Source: Kipferlia bialata (lineage: Eukaryota > Fornicata). From it: DNA of 27,388 bases. A program made the position numbers and the translations under genes. Position 1 is the stretch's first letter; every line of letters begins with the position of its first letter. A model generated the notes under the pieces. That model ran no database searches, had not been told where the DNA came from, and was given only the letters and a program-made list of their open reading frames with translations. Shown here one piece after another: positions 9,210 to 21,600 of the stretch. Where the stretch lies: positions 3,459-30,846 of the forward strand of contig BDIP01000118.1 of assembly GCA_003568945.1 (NCBI GenBank), read 5' to 3'.

Positions 9210-11727
9210 TCACTCATTGACTTGTGTGAGGTATGTGGAGGGTGTCACGGGGCACAGGTGCTCCACACGCTGTGTGTCGTGTATCTCCACGCCCCTATAG
9301 ACATCGCCACTGACTATGTCCAGTACACAGTGTGCAATTTCAGTGCCAGTGTCGTACCACTTAGGAACAGTGTGTGATACTCTGATGTCGGCAGAGTACA
9401 CAAGTAGTGCCTTTCCGCTCTGTATGTACCGGGGTGTGTCTAGCAGTGGCATCTGAGAGTGGCGTGGGCAAAGGGAATCCACCCAACCAGTGTCTGGGTG
9501 GTATGTAAAGTGCCTCTGAACCCTGTCTATCTTGGAACTGAAGGAAGACACCACCACATGCAGACACGAGTCACTGTAGACAAACATGTCCCCGGCATCT
9601 AGTGTGTTAGAGTCGCACACATAAATGATGTGAAATCACACAGTTATTGATAAGTGATTCAATGACACCTTGTGTTTTCATCGGGTATACCTTACAAATA
9701 AATGTACTGTAAACATACAGTTTTACCTTCCTGTCCCAGGCATAGCACCCACTTCTGCTGGACGTGACTCTCCTCACTGTCATCGATGATGTCAATAGAC
9801 ACACCCCAGTGAGCCAGTTGTACCAGGTAGAGAGACTCCCTGTACACGTGCATAACCTGATATGAGCGAAACGGCGTCCAAGCATTCTTAGGTAGCTGAT
9901 CGACTGTATATCATATACACTCACACATGTATAGACTATTGATTCTTCAATGTCTCATGCATATAACTACAATAAGGAAAGCTTTCCAGTACTGTGTCGT
10001 TACGTCTATATGATTCAGGTAGTGCCACATGATGCGAATGTTTTGAATTGGTATAATACACCATAATACATGGTTCCATGGTACACTGTGTTGACACTTT
10101 TAGCTGTATTTGTATCAGTAGTATTACACTGTACCGTCTTCTGAAACCCAGTCTTGGCCATGACAGCAGCAGGCACGTTTCTTTCCCTGATCTCCCAGCG
10201 GTCTATGGTGAGAGTGGGTGACAATAGTGATGAGAGTCGAATGGTAGTAGAGTCATATGGATCAGGTCAATGAATTGGAAAGGAGAATGTGTAATAGACC
10301 ATTTCGTTGCCTACCTGTGTCAATGGTGTATATGACAAGAGAGGCCTCTGTGGAGTTTGGTTGTGCTTCATCCCCCTCCTCTCTTGTGCTACGGAATGAG
10401 CAGTACAGGTACATCTGGTGGTGGATAAACAACTGAAACAATACAAGTGACTCCTTAACGTATAATCCAACGATGCCAATGGCATCATACCATACATGTG
10501 ACTACCTTACCGTTGTGGACTATTCCACAGTGCGTGGTGTTACTCCTCATCTCGTCGGGGATAGGACCATACTCACCAGTCTCTGTAGGTACCAGACACT
10601 GTACACCATCCTTCTCCCGTAGTGTCAAGAAGTACTCACATGCGTTGGTGGAGGTAACATAGGTGTTGAACACTAGGTTGTGGCCCAGACCTATTGGGTC
10701 AAAGCAAACACCCATGTCCCGCACACCAACCCTCTCTAAACGGAATAGTCCACCTGTATCCTCTTGACTCCATCGGTGCCTGGTGTTAGGGAAGGTACAT
10801 TGACGCCTGCTCTAAATACCCCATTAGTTAACACATATACTCATTGTCCCTACCTCTCCAACCATAGTTCTTGCCTCTCCCTCACTCTATCCGGGTGCTG
10901 CTCCCTCACTCTCAGCTCTTCCTTTAACTTGGTCAGCTGGTCTGCAGACGTGGCGCCCACATACCACTGTGAGTACTCCTGTGGGAGCCTAGGATCCCCG
11001 CACCTGGTGTTATGTTAACTCGCGGAAAGAACTGACTGAATACATGTAAGGAACTAAACATATAGATCACTGAAATCAGAGTTATGTGCAGCTATATGAA
11101 CCTCAGCTGCTACTATCGGGGACATAACTCTGCACCTACCTGTCAACAGGTATATTATATATATATATATATAGTATATGCATACATATGTATATATATA
11201 CATATATACCTGTCTGGATCCATGTTCGTCATGCTCTGACGAAGCATTCCACCATACTCTGTGTCTTCAAGCCAGTAGACATCCTCGTTCCGGCAGTAGA
11301 CCTGGAACTTAACCAAATATTTATCAATTGAAGTGGAAATGAATCATATTTCTTGGTGGATTTAGATCTCAAGATAGCCTCAATATGAGACCTCCCCACT
11401 CATACTATCAGTATACAGTGGTTCCCAAAAACAGAATACCTTCGCAACAGAGCCGTCCTCGAACTGAAGTGTCCACTCGAGTGGATACTCCTCGTCTGTG
11501 TCGTGAAATTGAGGGGGTCCGCCGAGGAGGGCTTGTATTAGGGTACGTGTAGGGGGTTTCAACTGGATTAGAGATACCCTGACAGGGTAACCCTGTTACT
11601 ACTATATTCTATGCCAACCTGTCATGGTCTCGAGATCTAACTCTGGGCACACAATACCAACAAAGTGTCTCGTTCCGTCAAACTCGTCAGTGGTGGGGAG
11701 ATCACCATTCACTATAGTGAACTTCAT
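9210..11727 (-). CDS. Beta-propeller-like protein (divergent kelch), 10 exons
   Basis: Exons in coding order: 11727-11642, 11578-11440, 11301-11210, 11003-10854, 10779-10754, 10735-10506, 10432-10315, 10202-10135, 9895-9727, 9598-9210. They total 1,467 nt, 488 aa plus TGA. Repeated strand patterns suggest a propeller: GIVHNGKLFIHHQMYLYCSF..IYTIDTDRWEI, ..SYQVMHVYRESLYLVQL, AGDMFVYSDSCLHVVVSSF. An Arg/Glu-rich, probably helical stretch (LTKLKEELRVREQHPDRVRE) precedes them. Exon 5 is only 26 nt, yet keeps the frame (HRWSQEDT). No signal peptide or membrane segment is visible. The first junction is the weak point: donor gttaga with the acceptor before 11578 keeps the frame, but a gtgtgc donor joined to the acceptor before 11562 also would. 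This gene runs tail to tail with the plus-strand kelch gene. Introns here show no exon echoes. The family call is moderate; the exon structure is stronger. Confidence 0.65.
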
Positions 11728-12632
11728 GCTGAATAGAGACTAGGATTGAGTGATGCATATTGGGGGATGAAGACATCTATAATATAGATAGTCCTTATTG
11801 ACAGGCTGAAGATATCTATAGACCGAGTATTAGAATATCTTTGCTTGGGAAGTATGAACTACTTGTTGTTCCTCCAAATGCCTTACACAGTGTGATTCAC
11901 GCCGTGCGTTACACTCGATCTGCACTACTGGGACTCCCAGACGAAGAGGGGACTATCATTTCCTATCCATTATTTGGTGTCACAACACCAAGTCTAAGCT
12001 GCTGATCTATTCTAACCAACTACGAAACGACTATTAGGTATACGAATCGTATAATACGATGTACCCTCGAATCTCTCTGTCCATATACTCACAGTATGTG
12101 TGGGGATACACAATTGGTAGATTCATACTGAGTCTCTCTCTATTTATATCTCTCTCTCCCTCTTCCTAGAGCTCTCTCTCTCTAGACCTCTTCACTGTCT
12201 GACTTGATCTCCTCATGCTCAGTGAGCATTGCTCACCTTGCATCTTGGGGTTCCTCTAAATTGTGAGTAGTCAGACACATATGCATATATCCTATAGTAC
12301 ACATAATTTACGTTCATGGAAGTCCTGTGGGGTGGAAATATATCATACTACCATATGCGAGTAGATTACTTCATATCACGGGGGTCCTCTGGGTGTGGGA
12401 AACGGTGGGTTTGTGCAGTATTTATGCCCTGGAATACAACTCAAATGAATGAACGTTGCCCTACTGTCAATGATTGACCTAATCTACCACTGTATAACTC
12501 ATTTACTCATCTTTGGCAAGAAGACTGGATTCCAGTCTGCCTACTTCCAACCATCACACAGATTCACACACACACACCACCTCTCTCTCTCCTTGCAGCC
12601 CCTCGCTCTATCACGGTGATAGAATCTCACCT
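11728..12632. other. Intergenic region between two minus-strand genes
   Basis: This holds the presumed promoter of the propeller gene ending at 11727 and the 3' flank of the large secreted-protein gene. It contains CT-rich stretches at 12133-12183 and a near-perfect palindrome at 12222-12236 (GTGAGCA-T-TGCTCAC). I see no gene. Confidence 0.6.
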
Positions 12633-15600
12633 CTACTCATCTGACGTGAAGTCTGGCACCTCAAACTGGTCAGTGATGAAACGTCTGAGCATGATGTCGC
12701 TCTCGTTCTCGCCCTCCTACACGGTTAGCTGCATCGTGTAGAAAGAATTACTTGTATGTATTGAGAGAGTGATAACTTACCTCTAGCCATGCAGCGTAGA
12801 GCACGTTGCCGCCTGGTGTCATCCTAATCTGCACCTCGCCAGACTCGTACCCTGCACCCTTCTGCAGCCACTCTGCTACACTACCAGGGGAGCCATCGTC
12901 TTCATTCTTGGGCTTGGCCTGGTCCAGCTCGTTCTGGTCAATAACCTGAAGGTCATAAAATATGTATTTCCTACACAAAATACCATGGCAGACACATGCA
13001 TATAGTAACGTATCAATATGTCTCATACCTGTTCGTTCTCGTTGAGACTGGAGTTCTGGCCCTTGGAGTCTGATGATGTGTTCTGTGGGTGCACGTAGGA
13101 GTAGTACGTGTTACCAAAGTCCTGAGATGTCAGACTAGTCGTGTCACTAAATCGTGTAGTAAACAGAGGATTGAGATACCTTGGTCCATGTGAAGTAGAG
13201 GTCCTCCGGGGCTGTATCTCTCTCCTCCACTGTCTTGTTCATGCCAGTCTCCTCGTCAATCTCGTCGGTCTCAACCTCAACTGAAATGAGCACAGTAACA
13301 AAGCATAGTATACCGCTACTGGTCCAAGAAAATGTTAACCATACAGGGTATATAATAGCGCACCTGGCTTCCCGTTGTGGGAGGTGCCGAAGGCAAGGTA
13401 GATGTGGAAGGGGTTCTGCTTGTCCTCCTTAACCTTCCAAGTACCAGTCTCCGGGTCCTTGATGGTGCCTGGGGTACCAACAATCTGACGTCAGGCACTG
13501 ACGCAGGGGTGGCGTGCAAATACGCAAAGAATGTCGTGCGGAGTGTGAGGAATGTAGCATCAATAATGTTTGAGTATGTTTGGTTTTCAGATTCAGTCAC
13601 GTACCCTAGGCTCAATCACTGACTCCTTGGCGTTCTGGAGGAGAGAGATGTTCTTAGCGGGCTCAAAGACGCCATGGGGGTACTTCTTCGGGTCTGGCTG
13701 GTACGAGTGCACGACCTTGATCATTGTCCCTCCCACGTCTGAATCAGCATCGGCAACCACACTATCAGGGTCCTTCTGGCTGGTGCTGTCGTTGCCGCTA
13801 CCACTGGACGTTGCGGTTTCATACACCATGACAGAGTCAGCTCCTGAGGGTAAACTACTCTCGGGATGAAAAGAACAGGACTTACTGTCTTCTTCTCTCT
13901 ACTGTAATACTATATACTATATATATACTAATAGTATACCTTCGATGTTGGCATAGAGCTCCTCAATAGCCTCCTTCGTGATGATGGCACCGTTAAGAGT
14001 GACAGTAGTAGAGTCAGGTGCAGAGTGATCACGGGTGTCGGTACCGTCGAGGAACCTGCGTTCTTCAGTGGGAGTGGACAGAATGTCCTGAGTGTCAATT
14101 TCTAGTGCAATTAAAGAACCATGTGTACGCATTGACTACAGTAACAGTCACTAACCTTGAAGAGATCCACATGCTGGTTCAAGGGGCGCTTGCCAGGGCC
14201 GGGTACGGGCTTGCCCTTGTAGTTGGCACCGACGGGCATGGTTGTCCAGGAGGCACCTCCGTCCCAACTACGCCTGACATAGAAGTCATACCTACGGTTA
14301 GGTCTGACACTCCACAGAGAATCTCAGGTCAATATAGCATGAGGCTAATACAGGCAATACGGATTTTACTCATTCATATTGAAGACTGTACTCACTTGTC
14401 GTTGCCGTTGCGGATTGCACCCCAGTTGGGTGTGTGCGAGAATCCAGCGAGGATGAAGTCACCTCTGATAGCGCCTCTGTGAGCCCTAGAGCGTAAGTAG
14501 ACAGTGGAGCGCTAGAGGGTATGTAGAAAGGTTACACAATTTATGGCTAGTGATACCTAGCATCGGGTCTTGGGTCGGCATACGACGTGTCAAAGAGGTT
14601 AGCCTCTCTCTGAGTGAACAGAAGGGTCTTGTCCTGGTGGTTAGAGATGAACTATTCAGCATTTTGGACTCATTATAGATAGTTGCTACTTACTGAAGGT
14701 ACTTGTCTCACCTCTCCCTTAGGAACGTTGTCGTCCTCCTCATCTGAGTCTGAGCTACTATCGGAGTCACTGCTACCCCCACCCGCTGGCTTCTCTGCTA
14801 GCACCGTGACACTGCTAATGTTCTGTGATGTAAGGCGGGTGATCTCACCATAACTCCAGCCATCATCGACTACAGTGTCGCCGTCCACCTCAACCTTGCT
14901 CTCATCGAACACCCACTGCTTTCTGTTCTGGGGCTCGATGTATGGGTTGTAACAGCGGGTGACCTCCCTCTCTTCAGAACCTGGGGAGAGGGTGACATAT
15001 CCGTCACTGCCGACTGTCATGATAGGATCAATCACAGTCCGGTAGGTGAAGGCATCGACCAGACTAGACTCGACATCGACGTCAAAGACAGTGGGAAGGT
15101 AGTCGGCGTCGCCAGGCTGCGCAGTCTGGTTGAGACGGTTAGGGTTGATTCCCTGGATGGTAAGAGGCTACGTTGCGAATCTGACCCATGTAAAGTATTG
15201 GGCAACATGCTCGTACCTTAACCCTAGTGGTCTCTGGACACGTGAAGTACTGGGCAGCATACGGGTTCCATCCCTTCTTCTGACAGTTAGACTCTCTTAC
15301 CAGATATGATAGCATATTATTGGTACGTACACATGAGTTGTGCTTCACATCGGAGTCAAAGAATGTCTCCTTGTCCCACAGGAAAGGCATGGTCCCAGTC
15401 CCCTCTAGCTCAGGGTGGTTCTTTTCAAGGAGGCTGATTCTCTGGGCCATGATGTCTGAGGGCCGGCCCTGTCCATCTCTACCCTGGGTGTTAGTCTACG
15501 CGATATTCAACAGCAATATATGACTCAGCTAGTTACCTGCTTGGACAGCATAACCAAAGGAGTCTGGCACTTGGAAGGAAGGACCAGTCCAACACCTTGC

Positions 15601-18600
15601 CTGTGGTAAGATGTCCTCATCACGGAAGAGAAATTCACTTCTCCACAAGTGACAATTATGACATACTGGTACTTACATGATGAATCTAGGCCTACGAGAG
15701 TTCTCGTGTAGGACTTGTCCTCTACCCAGTGCATCAGGGAGCATGAGGCCAGTGTTGGTCCTGTTACCCTCATCATCCTCTCTAGTCTCTCCTGGAGAGT
15801 CAGTCTTCACCCATATGTCTACACCATTGTAGACTGACAAAGATAGTTTCCGTCGCTTCATATAGAACACATGTCAATGAACTACATGTACATCAGAGCC
15901 TATACTATTGTCACCAAGTCGTTACCTAGATAGAGTGGTTCGTAGTAGTATGTTGACGTGTCGTCCTCATCGGGCTTGATGAGAACAGTCTCCGGCACAT
16001 TCATCTGGTGCCCACCACTGACATCAGAACCAAATTGAATATCATGTATAACATATTCTTCCTAGTCCCACTAATGACACGCAGTAGAGTAACTAACCTT
16101 ACAATCGGTGGGTATCTGAAGTCGAAGGAGTGGTAGATGATGTTCTTGCCCACTTCCTCCGGCTCCGGATGAGGGCTGCCGGTTCCGTCGCCAGAGCCGT
16201 CCTGGGCGGGACCGTCACCAGAGTTACCACTGTCGGTATCGCCCTGCGAGCCACCCTCACTGGTACCCTCAGGTGGACCGGCACCCATCTGGGTATTAGA
16301 CATACTATACTATCTAGTAGGGACTATATCAGTATCAGATGAGTTACCTACACGGTAGACTGTTGTTGAAATCACTTACCCCCTTAGTCTCTTCGTATGC
16401 AAGGATAGCCCAGGCGCCCGTTCTCTTCACATCACCCTCGTCGTAGTAGACGTATGTCTGCAGGAAGAGGTTAGGCCTAGAAGCTCCCTTGTCACCGGCA
16501 AGAATACGGCCTTGTGTTAGCTAATCTAATAGACTCCACAAAGAGCAGAATTGTTCACACATGCCAAGGTGATGCAAGAGGAATGAAACTCACTATACAC
16601 ATACTCAATGACACATACCGTCGTCGCTGATGCACACCATCTTCTCATCGCCCTTCTGGTTGGTGAACCTGGGGTTGGATAACACTACAAAACAAACTCG
16701 AATTAGCAGCAGTGGGAGAAGATACACATGATATGATCTGAGACATGATAGAAGATGGCAACGTGTACTACTTACCTTGACCATCTGGCGTCCGGCTCCA
16801 CCTGGGATACATCGTAGGATAGCACGTAGCCATCGTCATCGCGGACAACATCGGTCACACCTCCAGTGACATAGTGCTCTGTCTGCTCTGACAGTAAGAG
16901 AAACACAAAATGGCTTATGGAACCGTGATGTGAGTATAATGACCTCCAACATGGCAGGGTGTGCGATAGTACTCCATAAATGGAGGGGCCTCGTCGTTAT
17001 CCGCCATGATCTGGAGAGCCCTGTTGCGCTTCAGTGCCCACTCGGGAAGGGTGTACCCGTACTGGTGCTTACCAACAGTCTTCTCCTTGTCATCGTCGTC
17101 GTCGGTGTTGTTCTCCTTAGGTTAGTACAAACAATAGCAAACTAATACCCACAGAGGTAGAAGGAACATAACACTGATTGATAGTACGTGTGCATGTGTC
17201 TGTACTATGTAACCCCACCTGTGTAGGTCCGGTCCAGTCTTCATCGGTGGAGTTGCCTGTACCCGTTGTCGTGCCGTTATCGCCACCTGCGCCACTGTCC
17301 TTAGAGGTCAGTGGGATCCACTTGCCATTTGCATCTGGGGTTAGTTAGGTACTGAGTGTTTACGGGCTATCTACTCAATCGTCTTCATCTCATTATATAC
17401 TACGGATAATAGAAATATATAGTAATTTCTGACGTTGAGCACCTAACTCAGGCAGACCAGCAATGTATGCAGGCTCAGCGTCGGGATCGGCATCGGGGTC
17501 CTCCTCGAGAAGCTTGACTTGGAGGTTGGTTGTGTTTAGAACCTGCAAGTGAGTGTCGGAGCCGGCATCAGAATGGAACTGCAATGGCTTTGAATGGTAG
17601 AAGAGTGGTATGAATCCACAAGAGAATTGTATACCTCATTGTCTGACACTCTGACTGGGCTGGACATTGGAACCAGCCACCTCATCCTGTTGGAGTACAT
17701 GGGAGTAGTAGAGAGGGCGTCTGTATCAGTCTCTGTCCCGGAGCCGCCTCCCTGGGTACCATCAGTAGCGTCTCCATCACTATTACCGGTCTCGCCAGAG
17801 AGTTCGTTGCCAGAGTCGTGGTTCTGCATGTAGTAGATGTCAGGCTTGTTCAGGTTGCCCCACGTGATGTATGAGTACCAGATATCTGGAGTAAGACCAG
17901 GTTTACGGCGATGCAATAGAGAGAGGGAACGCTACTAAAAGAGTTGTGTCATACCCGTCTTGTGGTTAGTGGTGGCGCCTGTCCAGCCGTCTCCTGGTCC
18001 AAGGGCCTTGCCAGTTCTGGTACCTAGCGATCAAATTAGTCAATAACAGTACTATACGTGGTGGCGTACACACATACCCTCTGGATCCTCCTGCCAGGCA
18101 ATGGCGAATCCACCACCCTTGGCTGCTCCTAGGAAGAGCTGCATAGCATCACGGTTACCAGACGTCACCCTAGGGTAAGAGCATATATACTCTTACTCAG
18201 TTATTCACTGTGCAGTCTATGTTACATTGCTGCTATGCATGTGTAGTGAGACTCGGAGGCGTACCTCTCAGGCTTGCCCCAGATGATCTGGTTCTCGTGG
18301 AGGCCTAGAGCGGACTTCTGGAAGTAAGTATTATATACCTAACATAGAAGAGGCTATGAGGTTCTGACAATGAACTCACCGCCTTAGCGAAGCAACCCTT
18401 CCCCTGCAGATCTGTGGCTACCGGGATGATACCACGGCACACCCAGACAGCATTGAAGGGGACCTCACCGACCTCTGGGTACCCCTCCTCCGCGTAGTCT
18501 GGAGTGAGTATCGCATAAAATAACAATCAACGAAAATACTAACATCATTATCGTTCCTAATAGCAAAAATAGACAGTGATACAGGGTACCTACTAGTTTC

Positions 18601-21600
18601 TGAGGCCCTCCTACTCCAAAGATGTCCTTCTCGTAGTACATACACTTGGCGCTGTAGGAGTATTCGTCGGTGTGCTCAGCAGGTGGGTCCTCAAGTACAG
18701 TCTCAGTGGTCGTGTCTCCATCAGCTGTGCTAGAGGTGGTAGTCAGTGTTGTGATGACACTACCAACTGGGATGGACCCATCGTTTCCCATCCCACTCAC
18801 AACACAGTACTTGCCATCAGTAGGTACTGTGTAAAGGGCTTCACCATCTGTGGTCTTTGTACGGACCACATCAATTGTCTCAGGGATAGAGTAAGTGGGA
18901 CTTCCTCCTGAGGTGAGGAATGTGATCAGTGACTGGTTGCATAAACATTACAAGTAACATCTGTCTCACCCTTGGCATACTTAGACACCCATCCAACGAG
19001 AACCTTGTTGCCACGGACCTGGAACCTGAATGAGACATATGAGGTAATAGGAGGAGGACTGCAATAGAACATACGTACACTGGCTTTGTGACGTGTCCGT
19101 AGAATGGCTCCCCGTTGGCATCGATGGAAGACTGGTCGCCGGACCGTGAGATGTTGGTACGCTTGAAGGTCTCTCCTAATGTGAGAACAACACGACTAAT
19201 ATATCGGAACTCTGCCATGATGAATCCCACGCGTACCATCGTCCATACTCACAGCACAGTACACATCGTGTGCTCCGGTGTCAGGGTCAGCATCAGCGTA
19301 GCAGATCACAATGGGCTTCGCCTTGGTAGTTGTACCGATCATCTCCGTGTCATACACATCCACCAGCTCTGTGACTGTGTTGCCGCTGTCGTCTGTGGTG
19401 GTGACTGGTTCCTGCGTGACGACGTCTCTGTAGTAAGAGATGGGGAACCCTCTCTCACTAGCATCAGACCCCTCGATGATTGTGACTCCGTCTGCGGCAA
19501 GGGTGTCGAATTTGAAGTTGGCCTTCTGCGTGTCCACCCTGGGTGAGAAATTATGATCGTGTATAATACTATTAGTCTCATTTACTCACCAGATGTCCAT
19601 CAGATTCATCTTGGCCTTGGCAGAGGCCTCAGAGGCAGTCTTGGAGACATTCTTGCGGAACATGACCTACTGTGAGTATTTGTTGTTACGGCACCAACCT
19701 AGAAATACATATAATATTCAAATGTATACCTTTGATACGTGAGCGTCCAGATTGCCCTTGGCATCCTGCTTGTTGACCTGGGGTCACTGAACCTACACGA
19801 TACTTCTCAGACCTGTAACATACTATCCATTACACACGGACAGCCTACGGTAGTTGACTCATACCTTAGTGATTTGCTCATCGTCCACCTTGTCGGCGTT
19901 GTAGGAGGCAAGGGTGATATCGATCACTGCCTCTACCTCCTCATCGTCTGACAGGCGGAGGCCGTCGGTGTCTGGCGGTAAGACAACATGTAGAGAGAAG
20001 AGAGAATGGTACTGTACTAGTAGTCTATCCGTCTGTACCTGGGATTGTGTGGTCATCGCCCTGCAGGAAGATTGGTGTCTCCCCCTTGGCAGTCATGTCA
20101 ATGACAGGGTCCTCCTCATCACCATCAAGAGGAAGGTCACGCTGAGCTAGGGTGAGAAGATTCTGCTTATCCATCATGTAGAAGTGATAATGACATATGA
20201 TACTGGGTGTCTTTAGCAGATGTTATCATACCGATGACAATCTCCACTGCCGCGTTGAAGTGGGCAATGATCTCCTCGGAGAGAGTGATCATGCCGAGGT
20301 CTCTGGTGGTATCCAGAGACTGCAGAAGACTGGCTACGTTGGCAACCCTGTGGTCCTGGCGTGAGTATTGACCTCCCATCTCTGTATCGTGAAGAGTTGT
20401 TGTGGGTGTAGTGTTTCCATATATGACCTATCGTGTAGTATGAGAATGTACCTCACTGTCCGATGTGGCAAAGAGGTCGTAGGGTGTGACCTGGTGGTCA
20501 AGCACTGCAGTGCCCAGCAGGGTGTCGCCCAAATAGAAGTCACCTGGGTCAGGACATACAGAGTACATATACACATACAGAAGCATAACTAAATAGTGAC
20601 TGGATTTCTCTCACCTGCCTCCCCACTAGCATAGTAGACTGAACCGCTCTCATCTGTTGTCTGCTGGCTACTCTCCTCCAGAGTGTCACGGGCAAAGGTG
20701 CGCACCCTAGAAGTGAGTTGACAATATATACACATTGGGTATATATATCTTAGACCGCGTAGAAAGTGGGGTAATAGTCTCACCTCAGGCCGTGTACAGG
20801 GGCATCGATGAAGTGCATGCGTCTGAGCATAGTGGACTGAGACCGTCTGTGCCCTGCAGCGTGTAGAGTGACATGGTTAACACCGCATAGCAGAGACACG
20901 GTGGTCTCATAGTCGACCTCGTTGACAGTGTACTTCATGGTGACATACTCAATGAGAGTGCCAGGTGCGGGTGGCACACACTCCTCCTCACACTCACACT
21001 CGGTGTCAGAAGTTGCGCCCTGGAGGCCGATATCAGGAGTGCCTGCTGGGACAGTCTCCGAGGTGTCAGTGTCTGACCCACATCCACACCCGCTACCCTG
21101 GCCACCGGACCCATCTCCGTCCCCACCTCCCAGGCCATCTCCACCGCCACTGCCGGTGTCGATGATGGTCTCCTTGATGAGCGGGTACAGCTCGAAGCAT
21201 GCATGGCCCTTTCTAGACAGAGGCGACATCATGCTCCCTAGAGGGTCCAAGGCGTTGGAGGAGGCATCGTAGAACTCAATCTGGGGTTGGTAGAATATCA
21301 CAGCATATTCGACAATAGAGTAGTTTTTGACGGAGTATCTCAGTAACTCACCTCCACGTCCTTGGCGGGACCGGACACGTGCACGCACACCATCTGCTTG
21401 TAGCAGTCCAGCTGGAAGTCTAGCTCTCTTTGCTCGCATGGACCTAGAGTCTGCATGTCTGTGAATGGAAGCATCGCGTAGTCTCCATACATCCCAGGGA
21501 CGTGTACAACCGACACCGTGTAGTGTGTATCAGGATCGGGCAGCTCCTCGAAGGAAGCGACACCAGTGGAGTCAGTGAATGCTATGGCAGTGTTACCCTC

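Noticed and set aside
12222-12236. Palindrome as a replication origin or operator
   Set aside because: It is a short single palindrome with no supporting context in a eukaryotic intergenic region; kept only as a note.
13484-13604. Joining exon 43 of the giant gene to the acceptor just before GCACCATCAAG
   Set aside because: That join breaks phase or needs a poor donor; the acceptor before 13484 gives PRIVGTPGTIKD in frame.
20922-21272. Plus-strand Pro/His/Ser-rich open frame opposite the giant gene
   Set aside because: It is the antisense shadow of the Gly/Asp/Ser linker in exon 9 of the minus-strand gene.
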